Part shown: one piece after another, positions 1-8,937 of the stretch | Layout: the number at the start of each line of letters is the position of its first letter | How positions within the stretch are numbered: position 1 is the stretch's first letter | Source: Flavimaricola marinus | GTDB lineage: Bacteria > Pseudomonadota > Alphaproteobacteria > Rhodobacterales > Rhodobacteraceae | DNA: 64,000 bases | Reading direction: 5' to 3' | NCBI RefSeq assembly: GCF_900184895.1 | Contig: NZ_FXZK01000012.1 | Span: 44,742 to 108,741, forward strand | Notes under the pieces: model-generated | The model's input: the letters and a program-made list of their open reading frames with translations, nothing else | Database searches by the model: none | What the model was told of the DNA's origin: nothing | Translations under genes and position numbers: made by a program

Positions 1-1199
1 CCGACGATTTCACTTGTGACGAAACCGCCTTGATAGGCGACCCAATAGGTGTCCTCGCCCCCCGTAAGTTGCACTGCTGAGTCCACGTCCATCGCCTCAA
101 CCAGCGAGAGCGACATCGGACCTGCGGCGATGTCTACATGACCACCACTGAGCGTCGTGATGATCATGTCGGGCGCGTGTGTCATCTTGGCGAAACGGTA
201 GGCCACGTTGCCCAAGGGCGAAACCGCGCCCGCGCTGGCATAGCTGTCGTTGTCGAGAGTGCGGGCGATGCGCACGGCCATTATTTCATCTACCGTCGCT
301 GGCGCATCCATCGACACGGCGGCGGGAAGAAACTTGTCGGCGCTGATCGCTGCGCGCGGTGCCTTTGCCGCCAGCCGCAGCCTGTCCGGCACGGCGTTGC
401 CGAGCGCGTCTGCGGCGTCGCGAAGGACTTTTGCCTCCACCAGCTTCCGCAAGGCGGCCCAGTCGTTGGTATAATACGGCAGACAAGAACAGGGGTAGGC
501 CCCGCCCGGCACCGTGGCAATTGCGCTGACCTTGTTGCGCGGAATCACGACACCGCGTCCGTCACGGTTCAACTGCCCGACGGGGACGATTTCCTCGACC
601 GTCACCAGCACCTTTCGCGCGGCCCCTGCCTGCACCTTATCGAGTGCATGCGCGCCGTAGATTTCGATGTTGCCAGAAGTATCAGCGCGAGCGGCGTGCA
701 TTAGGAAGACGTCAATCTCGCGCGCTTCGACCAGCATCAGGTCGCGGCCCGAGACAGGGTCCGTCCACGGTCGCAAGGCAGGGCACCTTTCCGACACCGC
801 AGACCCTTCGGGTTTTTGCATCGGTAGGAAAGGCAGGTTCTGTTCTCGTGCCCGGAAGGCGTTGATCAGCGCCAGCGCGGGCCAGTCATTCATCGGCACC
901 GTGCCGCCTTCGACGGCTTTGCGGAACCGGGGCGCTAGGCCAAAGATGTCGAGGCTGGAAAAGCAGATATCGATCTGCGAAACCGCCCCCGCTTCGAGCA
1001 GGAATTCCAGCGGCAGCCCCCCCGCCCAGCTGAGGTAATGCAGGTCCTTGAGATTGCGCGCCGCGAGCGTGCGGATCATCGCCATCGGCAGTCGCGCGAA
1101 ATGGTGGCCACCGATGGAAATGCAGTCGCCGGAATGGACCTCGTCCATCATCGCGTCGAGGGAAAGAAACTGCGGTCGGTTAGGCTTTACGAGGGTCAT
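1..1199 (-). CDS. Family I CoA-transferase, fused alpha/beta type (3' end outside window)
   Basis: The minus-strand frame is open from an ATG at 1199 to the left edge, so the gene is truncated by the window and not by mutation. The first ~270 residues resemble a glutaconate-type CoA-transferase alpha half (GDCISIGGHHFARLP near the start); from about residue 320 (ARTLDNDSYASAGAVSPLG) it looks like a beta half, suggesting a fused protein. Family members move CoA between an acyl-CoA and a free acid in the cytoplasm. The ATG overlaps the TGA of the upstream gene in an ATGA arrangement, so it is the last visible gene of a translationally coupled operon that also holds a family III CoA-transferase. 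The substrate is not deducible. Confidence 0.75.
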   Translation of the reverse strand, partial: MTLVKPNRPQFLSLDAMMDEVHSGDCISIGGHHFARLPMAMIRTLAARNLKDLHYLSWAGGLPLEFLLEAGAVSQIDICFSSLDIFGLAPRFRKAVEGGTVPMNDWPALALINAFRAREQNLPFLPMQKPEGSAVSERCPALRPWTDPVSGRDLMLVEAREIDVFLMHAARADTSGNIEIYGAHALDKVQAGAARKVLVTVEEIVPVGQLNRDGRGVVIPRNKVSAIATVPGGAYPCSCLPYYTNDWAALRKLVEAKVLRDAADALGNAVPDRLRLAAKAPRAAISADKFLPAAVSMDAPATVDEIMAVRIARTLDNDSYASAGAVSPLGNVAYRFAKMTHAPDMIITTLSGGHVDIAAGPMSLSLVEAMDVDSAVQLTGGEDTYWVAYQGGFVTSEIV

Positions 1200-2245
1200 G
1201 TCAAATCTTTCACACCGATCCGGTAGCGGATCGTCAGGGGCGTCTGGGGGGTCAGGTTCAGGCACGTCGGCGTGCCGCCGGCGGAGATCGGGGTGTCGCT
1301 GCGGGACAGGTCAGGCGACAGGCCGAACGCCGAACAAGCGGGTTCAATGCCGATGCAAAGGTGGCGGTTCTTCCATGGTGGGGCCGAGCGGCCCCGGTTC
1401 GAATACCACAGCACGACGCTGGGCAGCAGGTCCGCATCCCAGTCGAAGGTGACACGATATCCCCCATCTGGACCGTCTCCCCCGACGGCCATCGCGAAAT
1501 GCCCGTCGCTGCCGTCGAGTTGCAGAAGGTCTTCGCCGTTCGCAGCAAATGGCAGAAGGCGCGCGTCGATATGGCCACCGCCCCGCGCCGCCACCGCGTC
1601 CAGGCTGTCGAAGGTCGTGTCCGGAGCAAAGATCGGTGCCTCCGGCTCGACCGTCAACGGGTGCGTGCGACCGACCCGGAAGCGGCCGGGCTCCAGCACG
1701 GCGGCGCCGGTCAGTGGCGGCAGGCGAAAGCAGCCGTGCAGGCCGACAGGCTCGCATGTGACGCGGCGCGCGTGGATGACGAGGTCGATGTCCAAGGCCG
1801 GCGCATCCGGCACCGGGCGCACGACGCGCTCCAGCCGGGCGATTGCGTGGTCGTCCGGATAGTCGACATGCATCGAAATCGCATTGCTACCGCTCTCGTC
1901 GAAAGTCCAGCGCGCGGCGGAACCGTATCCGTGCACATCGGAGACCTGCGCCGCCGCCTCGATGTCTCCGGGCCAGCCTGTGGGCCAGCTTTCTGGCCCG
2001 TCCGGCGCGGGCATTGGATAGCCGAAGGGCACGCAGGGCCACTCTCCCTGCAACCCGGCCAGCAGACCGTCCGCGCCGTCGTCGTCTCCTTGCGTCAACC
2101 ACGGCGCGCTATGAAAGGGGCGCACGGTTCTGCCACCGGGCAGTGCAAAGGCACTGGGTCCGATCATGCCGCCAAAGGCGCTGACGCTGACCTCCCCATG
2201 CGCCCACGCCATATGACGTAGCTCGTTGTGAACGGTGCGACCCAT
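1196..2245 (-). CDS. Aldose 1-epimerase-like (galactose-mutarotase fold) protein
   Basis: About 349 residues starting MGRTVHNELRHMAW. A longer upstream extension is possible, but this ATG lies just after the stop of the preceding gene. The C-terminal stretch LCIGIEPACSAFG followed by a beta-rich tail ending in LTIRYRIGV resembles aldose 1-epimerase/mutarotase-fold proteins, which usually act on sugar anomers or bind sugar derivatives. An early TVRPFHSAPWL segment fits the same fold. It is fourth after the permease genes of a sugar ABC operon and overlaps the following CoA-transferase by 4 bases. A role on the imported sugar-like substrate is inference. Assignment to a specific family is uncertain. 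Confidence 0.5.
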   Translation of the reverse strand: MGRTVHNELRHMAWAHGEVSVSAFGGMIGPSAFALPGGRTVRPFHSAPWLTQGDDDGADGLLAGLQGEWPCVPFGYPMPAPDGPESWPTGWPGDIEAAAQVSDVHGYGSAARWTFDESGSNAISMHVDYPDDHAIARLERVVRPVPDAPALDIDLVIHARRVTCEPVGLHGCFRLPPLTGAAVLEPGRFRVGRTHPLTVEPEAPIFAPDTTFDSLDAVAARGGGHIDARLLPFAANGEDLLQLDGSDGHFAMAVGGDGPDGGYRVTFDWDADLLPSVVLWYSNRGRSAPPWKNRHLCIGIEPACSAFGLSPDLSRSDTPISAGGTPTCLNLTPQTPLTIRYRIGVKDLT

Positions 2246-2250
2246 GACGT

Positions 2251-3477
2251 TCAGCTCCGCGCCTTGGTGTTTTCCTTGGTCTGGATGGTCATATCGCCCG
2301 ATGCGATCAGCGCTTCGATCTCGGCTGCGTCGATGCCGTGTTCGGCAAGGATATCCTGCCCGTGCTGACCGATCATCGGCGCGGGACGGCTGATTTCCGC
2401 AGGCGTCTCGCTCATCCTGACGGCGGGACCGACGCATTTGACCGTCCCCGCGATCGGGTGCTCATAACTGGTCATCAGCCCAAGGTGAACGACCTGCGGG
2501 TCCTGCGTCGCGCTACGGAAATCCTTGACCTCGGCGGTCCAGACGTCCGCCTCCAGAAGGATCTCGAGCAGCGGATCGCAGTCAAATGTCAGGGTGACCT
2601 TGTTGACCTCTTCCCAAATCTCGTCGCGCTTGGAATACAGCTGATCGCGACTGTCGTAGCGCAGCAGCTCTTCGGCCCCGAGGGTGCGCATCAGGTGGCC
2701 GAATGGGCTCATTGCGATGGACACATAGCGCCCGTCCTTGGTGGCGTAGATGCCAAAAGGGGCCTCGGCACCCGGATGACCGATGCCCGAATTGGGACGT
2801 TCGAAATCCTGATCGAGGTTCAGAACCGAGACGTATTCCTGATTGAGGTGCGCCATCATGCCGGCCATTAGGTTGACCTCGATCTTTTGCCCCTTGCCCG
2901 ATTTGTGCCGCCAGATGATCGCGGACAAGATCGCATAGACCATATTCATCGCGCCAAGCTGATCGGGCATCCCTGCCCCCAATGGCACCGGCGGCTGATC
3001 GGCTCGGCCCGTCGCTGCCGCCACGCCGGTCAGACCCTGGATCAGCATGTCCTGACCGGGGCGCGACACATAGGGGCCGCTTTCGCCGTAGCCAGAGCCC
3101 GAGCAATAGATGATCCGCTCGTTGACCGCCCGGAAATCCTCATATCCGTAGCCGAGTTTTTCCATCACGCCGGGGCGGAAATTCTGCACCACCACGTCGG
3201 CATCCTTGGCCATCTCCATGATGATCTCGCGCACGCGGGGCGATTTGAGGTTCAGCGCAATGGACCGCTTGTTACGGTTCCACGACAGGAACGACGGGCT
3301 TTCACTGCCGCCGACCCATTTGTTGAAGAACGTCATGCCGCGGAACATGTCGCCCGTTCCCGCACGTTCGATCTTGACGATGTCAGCACCCATATCGCCC
3401 AGCAACTGCGTCGCGAAGGGGCCTTGCAGCAGATGACTGAAATCGAGGACTTTGATGCCTTCGAGGGCCTTTTCCAT
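2251..3477 (-). CDS. CaiB/BaiF family III CoA-transferase
   Basis: A 408-residue protein, the normal length for family III CoA-transferases. It opens with GIKVLDFSHLLQGPFATQ and GDMGADIVKIE, the typical N-terminal Rossmann pattern, then NRNKRSIALNLK. The likely catalytic aspartate is in RPGQDMLIQ at about residue 142, equivalent to the Asp that forms the acyl anhydride in formyl-CoA transferase. It lies between an SDR dehydrogenase and an epimerase-like gene in one minus-strand operon. Together with the family I CoA-transferase at the left edge it suggests the substrate is converted to an acid and activated as a CoA thioester. That is inference; the acid is unknown. Confidence 0.9.
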   Translation of the reverse strand: MEKALEGIKVLDFSHLLQGPFATQLLGDMGADIVKIERAGTGDMFRGMTFFNKWVGGSESPSFLSWNRNKRSIALNLKSPRVREIIMEMAKDADVVVQNFRPGVMEKLGYGYEDFRAVNERIIYCSGSGYGESGPYVSRPGQDMLIQGLTGVAAATGRADQPPVPLGAGMPDQLGAMNMVYAILSAIIWRHKSGKGQKIEVNLMAGMMAHLNQEYVSVLNLDQDFERPNSGIGHPGAEAPFGIYATKDGRYVSIAMSPFGHLMRTLGAEELLRYDSRDQLYSKRDEIWEEVNKVTLTFDCDPLLEILLEADVWTAEVKDFRSATQDPQVVHLGLMTSYEHPIAGTVKCVGPAVRMSETPAEISRPAPMIGQHGQDILAEHGIDAAEIEALIASGDMTIQTKENTKARS

Positions 3478-3496
3478 TTTTTAGATCTCCGCGGGG

Positions 3497-4297
3497 TTAT
3501 TTGGCGTCTGGTTGAAAGAATTCAGGGACGTATCGAGGTGCGTTCGTCAGCCCTCCGTCCACCTTGAGATCGATGCCGGTGGTGAAACCTGCAAGATCAG
3601 ATGCGAGGTAGACCGCCGCCTCGGCCACTTCCTCGGCCCGGCCGATCCGGCCGATGGGATGCATCTTGACCCAGGTCTTCGACAGGTGCTCGCCCAAGTC
3701 GGCAACGACCTGTAAGTTCATCGGGGTGTCGATGGTGCCGGGCGAGATCGAGTTGACCCGCACGTTGCTGGGGCCGAACTCTACCGACATTTGGCGTGTC
3801 ATCGCCATGATCGCCCCCTTGGCACCGGCATAGGCCGTCCACCCATCAAGGCCGATGTGGCCCTGCGCAGAGGCGATATTGATGATCGAGCCGGATTTCT
3901 GAGCGATCATCGCAGGCAGGACGGCCTTACAGCATCTGAAGACGGACGTCAGGTTTACCGACATGAGCCGGTCCCACTGGGCGTCTTCCATCTCGTGCAG
4001 GGGCATGCCGCCGATGGCGATGGCGGCGTTATTCACAAGAACGTCGACGCGGCCGTGCGCGGCGAGCACCTCGTCGAACAGCGCCGTGACGTCCCCCGCC
4101 ATGGCAACATCGCAACGGTGATAGGTCGCGGCACCGGGGCCGGCGTTCAGCCTCTCGGCGGCAGCCTTTCCCTTGGCGTCGTCGATATCCGACAGCCAGA
4201 CATGCGCGCCCTCAGCGGCCATGGCAGAGGCGATGGCGTAGCCAATGCCGTCGGCGGCACCGGTCACGACGCAGATCTTATCCTGCAATCTATTCAT
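3497..4297 (-). CDS. SDR family NAD(P)-dependent oxidoreductase
   Basis: 266 residues, classical short-chain dehydrogenase. The N-terminal dinucleotide motif is VVTGAADGIGYAIA, the NNAAIA stabilising motif follows, the catalytic Ser is in INIASAQG and the Tyr/Lys pair is YAGAK. SPGTIDTP follows as usual after the active site. It probably oxidises a hydroxyl of the substrate imported by the ABC system encoded immediately upstream; the start is only 4 bases after the permease stop. The cofactor cannot be chosen safely, although the acidic residue in LSDIDD suggests NAD(H). Confidence 0.92.
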   Translation of the reverse strand: MNRLQDKICVVTGAADGIGYAIASAMAAEGAHVWLSDIDDAKGKAAAERLNAGPGAATYHRCDVAMAGDVTALFDEVLAAHGRVDVLVNNAAIAIGGMPLHEMEDAQWDRLMSVNLTSVFRCCKAVLPAMIAQKSGSIINIASAQGHIGLDGWTAYAGAKGAIMAMTRQMSVEFGPSNVRVNSISPGTIDTPMNLQVVADLGEHLSKTWVKMHPIGRIGRAEEVAEAAVYLASDLAGFTTGIDLKVDGGLTNAPRYVPEFFQPDAK

Positions 4298-4301
4298 GAC
4301 C

Positions 4302-5294
4302 CTACTCCTTGCTTTTTTTGTAGCTGTCGAGGCTGACGGCGGCGACGATCACGATACCTGTGATAACGAGTTGCCACTCTGTCGGCGCATTGATCATACC
4401 CAAACCGTTCGACAAATAGGCGAGGATCAGCACACCGAGTGCAGCGCCAAGAATGTTCCCGCGCCCACCCGCCAGACTTACCCCGCCCAGAACGACGGCG
4501 GCAATCGCCTGAAACTCGTAACCCTGCCCCGAGGTATGCACCGCGGCGCCAAGCCGCGACGCCAGCAGGATGCCGGCAATCGTGGCCAGCGTCGAACTGA
4601 TGAGAAAGCAGATAAACTTGATCCGTCGCACGTCATAGCCGACCATGCGGGCGACCTCTGCACTGCCACCGGCCGCATAAATGCGCCGGCCGAAGCGGGT
4701 CTTATGCATGATGAACATGACCATCAGGACGATCACCCCCGCGATGATCGCGGGAATCGGCATGATACCAAAGGCCTTGCCGTTGCCGATGGCGAAAAAG
4801 CTGTCGAGGTAGGCGGTATCCGCCTGCGCGCGCTTGTTCGTCCACAAATACACGCCGCCCCGGATCAGGAACAGCATGCCAAGCGTCACGATCAGCGAAT
4901 TGATCCTCAGGTAGGCCGACAGATAGCCGTTGATTGCGCCAATCATCAGTCCTAGGACCAGCGCGCCCAGAATGCCGAGGCTCAGTGACCCAGTCGCATT
5001 CATGATCTCGACCAGCGGCAGAGCCACCGCCGCGACCAGAGAGCCCACTGAGATATCGACCTCGCCCCCGATCAGCGCAACTGCGACGCCAGTTGCGATC
5101 AACAGGATGATCGACGCCTGACCCAATACGTTGGTCAGGTTGCGGGTAGTAAGGAAATACTCGGACAAAGACGAGAAAACGATGACGATCAGCACCAAGC
5201 TCACGAACAACGCGATCTCGCTCTGCCCCGCCACCTTGCGGAGCGTGCGCGACAGCATATTTTGCGGCAGGGCGGGATTAGCGGATAGCGGCAT
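4302..5294 (-). CDS. Ribose-type ABC transporter permease (RbsC/BPD_transp_2)
   Basis: About 330 residues with 8-10 hydrophobic segments. It carries the RbsC-type signature GGEVDISVGSLVA and, near the C-terminus, AVVLGGVSLAGGRGNILGA. The start MPLSANPALPQ is preferred over an upstream in-frame option; it overlaps the end of the ATPase gene by 17 bases. It forms the membrane channel with a second permease (6797-7777) and the double ATPase between them, so the importer is heterodimeric, as in several pentose and polyol systems. Confidence 0.92.
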   Translation of the reverse strand: MPLSANPALPQNMLSRTLRKVAGQSEIALFVSLVLIVIVFSSLSEYFLTTRNLTNVLGQASIILLIATGVAVALIGGEVDISVGSLVAAVALPLVEIMNATGSLSLGILGALVLGLMIGAINGYLSAYLRINSLIVTLGMLFLIRGGVYLWTNKRAQADTAYLDSFFAIGNGKAFGIMPIPAIIAGVIVLMVMFIMHKTRFGRRIYAAGGSAEVARMVGYDVRRIKFICFLISSTLATIAGILLASRLGAAVHTSGQGYEFQAIAAVVLGGVSLAGGRGNILGAALGVLILAYLSNGLGMINAPTEWQLVITGIVIVAAVSLDSYKKSKE

Positions 5295-6804
5295 CGAGGA
5301 TCTCCTCCTGGGTCGCGTTCTCACGGGTGAATTCGCCGGTCATGCGGCCCTCTGACAGCACATAGATCCGGTCGCTGAGGCCAAGCAGTTCGGGCATTTC
5401 CGACGTCATCAGAATGACTGCCAGCCCTTGCGCCGCCAGCTCGTCGATCAGGGCGAAGATCTCGGCCTTGGCGCCTACGTCGATACCGCGCGTCGGCTCG
5501 TCCAGCACCACGGCTTTCAGGCCGAACATCAGCCAGCGCGACAACAGCACCTTTTGCTGATTGCCCCCCGAGAGGTTGCGAATGGGTTGCCCCAACCGTG
5601 CCAGCTTGATCGCAAACCGGTCGACGAACCCCTCTGCCTGCTTCGTCTCGGCACGGTGATCCATCAGTCCGTTCCTGGTGAACTGGTCGAGTGCCGCCAG
5701 CGTCATGTTGCGCGTCACGCTTCCATCGAGCATCAGACCTTCGGTCTTTCGATCCTCGGACAGAAGGCCAATGCCCAGTGCCTTGCTCCGGACGGTGCTG
5801 TGCGGCTTTAGGTCTTCTCCGTCGATACGAATACGGCCCTTGGTGATCGGATCGAACCCGACGATCGCCTTTGCCACCTCCGTCCGCCCGGCCCCCATCA
5901 GCCCGAAGAAGCCTACGACCTCGCCCGCGCGCACGTGAAAGCTGATGTCGTCGAGCCGTTTGCTGGACAGGTCCTCGACCTGCACGATCTCGCGTCCCAC
6001 CGTGCGGTCGGAATGCGGGAACAAACTGGTGATTTCGCGCCCGACCATGTCCTTAACGAGGCTTGCGGGCGTATGCTCAGACGTCGGTTTGGTCGATACC
6101 CAGCGCCCGTCGCGCAGCACCACGCAGGTGTCGGCGATCTCGAAGATCTCTTCGAGCTTGTGGCTGACGTAGACGATGGCGATGCCAAGCTTGCGCAACC
6201 GGTTGATCACCCCGAACAGGTGGGTGACCTCTGCGGGCGTGAGCGACGACGTAGGCTCGTCCATGATGACGATCCGCGCGTCCCGCGCCATCGCACGGGA
6301 AATCTCGACGAGCTGCTGTTCGCTGACCGAGAGGTCCTTGACCTTTGCGCGGGTGTTCAGGGCAAAACCCGCGCGGTCGAATATCTCCTGAGCCCGGCGA
6401 TGGATCTCGCGCCAGTTGACGAGGTTCGCTTTGCCGGCGAGATGGTCTTCGAGGAACATGTTCTCGGCCACGGAAAACTCGGGGATCAGGGCGATCTCCT
6501 GAAACACCACCTTGATCCCGGCATCGAGCGCATCTGCCGGATTGGTAAAGTCCTGCGGCACGCCGTCGATCTCTATCTGCCCGCTGTCGGCCTTGTGGAT
6601 GCCGGCCAGAACCTTGATCAGCGTCGATTTTCCGGCACCGTTCTCCCCCAGCAGCGCGAGGACCTCTCCCGGTCGTACTGAAAGGCTCACATCGTCGAGC
6701 GCCTTGACGCCCGGAAAGCTCTTGCTTAGGCCCGTGACGGCGAGCGCCGGTGCCAGATCGTGAAAGTCGGCGGCCCCTGCGGTTGCCACGTCTGACTTAC
6801 CCAT
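5278..6804 (-). CDS. Sugar ABC transporter ATP-binding protein, double ATPase (RbsA/MglA type)
   Basis: 508 residues with two ABC cassettes in tandem, as in RbsA/MglA. The first half has Walker A GENGAGKST (about 53-61), the signature region LSVSEQQLVEISRAMA and Walker B VIMDEPTSSL. The second half has a degenerate P-loop GLMGAGRTE and an intact LSGGNQQKVLLSRWL plus VVLDEPTRGID. The degenerate second P-loop is normal for this family. It energises uptake by the two flanking permeases and overlaps both genes slightly. Confidence 0.95.
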   Translation of the reverse strand: MGKSDVATAGAADFHDLAPALAVTGLSKSFPGVKALDDVSLSVRPGEVLALLGENGAGKSTLIKVLAGIHKADSGQIEIDGVPQDFTNPADALDAGIKVVFQEIALIPEFSVAENMFLEDHLAGKANLVNWREIHRRAQEIFDRAGFALNTRAKVKDLSVSEQQLVEISRAMARDARIVIMDEPTSSLTPAEVTHLFGVINRLRKLGIAIVYVSHKLEEIFEIADTCVVLRDGRWVSTKPTSEHTPASLVKDMVGREITSLFPHSDRTVGREIVQVEDLSSKRLDDISFHVRAGEVVGFFGLMGAGRTEVAKAIVGFDPITKGRIRIDGEDLKPHSTVRSKALGIGLLSEDRKTEGLMLDGSVTRNMTLAALDQFTRNGLMDHRAETKQAEGFVDRFAIKLARLGQPIRNLSGGNQQKVLLSRWLMFGLKAVVLDEPTRGIDVGAKAEIFALIDELAAQGLAVILMTSEMPELLGLSDRIYVLSEGRMTGEFTRENATQEEILDAAIR

Positions 6805-7777
6805 GTGCGGGCCCCCGCTTCTTCTGGTCCATGTAGAGCGCGAGGATCAGCACCAGCCCCGGCACGATGATCTGCAGGTCCTGATTCCAGCGCAGCATGA
6901 TGATCCCATTGTCGATGATCTTGAGGATGAGCACCGCAAGGACGGTGCCGAGGATCGTGCCGCGCCCGCCCATCAGGCTCGTACCGCCCAGCAGAACCGC
7001 AGCTATCACGGTCAGCTCGAATCCCGTGCCCGCCGTCGGTTGGCCCGCATTGAGAAGGGAGGCAAGGATGACGGCCGCAAGACCTACCAGCGCACCGGTC
7101 ATTACGAAGGCGCCGAATTTGACGCGTGCCGGGGAATATCCTGACAGCCGCACTGCCGCCTCGTTGGCCCCGCTGGCAAAGACGAGCCGTCCGCCCCGTG
7201 TGCGCGCGAGATAGAACCAACCAGCCAAAGCAACAACGGCTGCGAAGACCACCGGCACCGGGATGCCCAATATGAACCCTGTCGCGATCTTAGGGAAGAT
7301 TTCGATCTGATGATGGTTCTGAACGGCTTCGCGGGTGTAAAGATACACCCCGCCTTGAAGAGCCATCATCATCGCGATTGTCCCGATCAGCGAATTCACC
7401 TTAAGGACGAGCGTTACGAAAGCATTGATCAGTCCGACCCCCGCTCCGAAAGCGATGCCCGCCAACGCACCGAGCGCGACCGAGTTTGTCTGGTTGATTA
7501 CATCCATCACGACGCAGGACGCGAAGGCGAGGTTCGCCCCAACAGAGATGTCGACCTCGGCCGTGATCAGCAGAAATGTCATGCCTACCGCGACGATCAG
7601 GACCAGCGAGCTTTGGTGAAGGATCGCGACCGCATTGCTAGGAGTGAGAAAATTCGTGGCCGCGAGGCTCAGGCCCACGACCAGAAGTGTCAGAACAACG
7701 ACGAGAAAGCCGTATTCGGAATTGAACACTCGCCGGAGCAGCGCACCCGAACGGTCGTCGTCCGTCAAATCACGCAT
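6797..7777 (-). CDS. Ribose-type ABC transporter permease (RbsC/BPD_transp_2)
   Basis: 326 residues, strongly hydrophobic. It has the family signatures TAEVDISVGANLAFA and AAVLLGGTSLMGGRGTILG. It differs clearly from the second permease in the operon, so the channel is probably a heterodimer. The stop codon overlaps the ATPase start by 8 bases. A strong hairpin separates it from the binding-protein gene upstream. Confidence 0.93.
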   Translation of the reverse strand: MRDLTDDDRSGALLRRVFNSEYGFLVVVLTLLVVGLSLAATNFLTPSNAVAILHQSSLVLIVAVGMTFLLITAEVDISVGANLAFASCVVMDVINQTNSVALGALAGIAFGAGVGLINAFVTLVLKVNSLIGTIAMMMALQGGVYLYTREAVQNHHQIEIFPKIATGFILGIPVPVVFAAVVALAGWFYLARTRGGRLVFASGANEAAVRLSGYSPARVKFGAFVMTGALVGLAAVILASLLNAGQPTAGTGFELTVIAAVLLGGTSLMGGRGTILGTVLAVLILKIIDNGIIMLRWNQDLQIIVPGLVLILALYMDQKKRGPAHG

Positions 7778-7830
7778 CGAGAGCCCCCTTGAAGGATGGT
7801 TGGGGAACGCGCTGCGCGTCCCGGTCTAGT

Positions 7831-7859
7831 GCCCCTGCGCCCGAACCGGGCGCAGGGGC
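7831..7859 (-). terminator. Strong intra-operon hairpin after the binding-protein gene
   Basis: A perfect 13-bp inverted repeat (arms GCCCCTGCGCCCG and its complement) with a 3-base loop lies in the 89-bp gap between the periplasmic binding protein stop and the first permease start. No T-tract follows on the minus strand, so it is more likely an mRNA-stabilising or partial-attenuation structure that keeps the binding protein in excess over the membrane parts. Confidence 0.75.
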
Positions 7860-7866
7860 GATAAGA

Positions 7867-8889
7867 TCAAAGGTCCGAAGCGTACATCATGCACTGCTCG
7901 GGTGCTTCCAGCGCGTTGACCGCATCCCACTGAATCTCGCGGCTTTCACCGTCGTAGCTGTAGTAGGACGACACCTCGCCGAGAGTGAGCGCCGTCGTCG
8001 GGCTAATAACATATTCGGGCACCTCTTCGCCGTTGAACAGAGCGACAGCCGTGTCGATGGCCGTGAAGCCGATCTTCTCGGGGAACATCGCGGCCTCAAG
8101 CTGATAAGGCCCTTCTGTCTGCATCTCGTTGAGGAACGCTAGCCCTTCAGCGCCGGTGCCGACGACCATTAGATCATCCTCGGGCAGACCAGCCGCGCGC
8201 CATGCCTGCAGCGCGCCAAGCGCAGAGGAGTCGTTAATGCCGTAGATCACGTCGATATCGGAATCCGCAGCAAGTGCCGCTGCCGACACTTCCTGCGAGC
8301 GATCCGGGTTGCCGCCACCGTCGAGGTCATGGACCATCTCGGCAGAAGGGATGACAGTCTGCAGACCATCCATGAAACCCCGGCTGCGCAGGATCGTCGC
8401 AGACAGTAGCGGCAGGCCGACGTTCATTACCCGAATGCCTTCGGCATCCGCACCAAGTGCTTCGCCAGCGGCGACACCGGCGAGATACCCTGTGTCATAG
8501 TCACAGATTGCCACGACGGTCTGCATGCCCGGCGCGGGGTTGCCCTCGAGCACGATCGGCACACCGTCAGCACGAGCGCGGCGCAGGATCGGCACAACGC
8601 CTTCTTCGTTTACCGGCGTCATGATGATCACGTCCATCTCCCGCGCCATGAAATCCTCGGCGGCGGCGACCTGGCGGGCCATATCGAGGTTGGCGTCGAT
8701 CACTTCGACGGTATGGCCCAGCTGTTCGGCGCGCTGTTCCATGCCGAGGATGACGTTCTGATACCACTCGTGGGTGGCGTAGTTGACAATATAGCCGATC
8801 CGCAGCCCCTCGCCGTCCTGCGCCAGCGCAGTCGTTCCTGAAAGAGCCGCTGCTATCGCAACCGCCGATAGAACATGTGTCGATTTCAT
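7867..8889 (-). CDS. Periplasmic sugar-binding protein (RbsB-like, type I fold)
   Basis: About 340 residues beginning with a Sec signal peptide (MKSTHVLSAVAIAAALSG, cleavage after TALAQ). The start is fixed by a good ribosome site (GGAGGAG) just upstream; a longer reading frame has none. The mature part begins LRIGYIVNYATHEWYQNV, the typical start of a ribose-binding-type fold, and has DVIIMTPVNEEG and YGINDSSALGALQAW. It delivers the ligand to the permease pair encoded downstream. The ligand is unknown. Confidence 0.93.
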   Translation of the reverse strand: MKSTHVLSAVAIAAALSGTTALAQDGEGLRIGYIVNYATHEWYQNVILGMEQRAEQLGHTVEVIDANLDMARQVAAAEDFMAREMDVIIMTPVNEEGVVPILRRARADGVPIVLEGNPAPGMQTVVAICDYDTGYLAGVAAGEALGADAEGIRVMNVGLPLLSATILRSRGFMDGLQTVIPSAEMVHDLDGGGNPDRSQEVSAAALAADSDIDVIYGINDSSALGALQAWRAAGLPEDDLMVVGTGAEGLAFLNEMQTEGPYQLEAAMFPEKIGFTAIDTAVALFNGEEVPEYVISPTTALTLGEVSSYYSYDGESREIQWDAVNALEAPEQCMMYASDL

Positions 8890-8937
8890 TTTGATTCTCC
8901 TCCTGAATTTGTCGAAATCCCGATTGCCCTCCTGCAA

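Noticed and set aside
1361..2221. 286-codon plus-strand frame
   Set aside because: Antisense to the epimerase-like gene, in the wrong direction for the operon, and without a family pattern.
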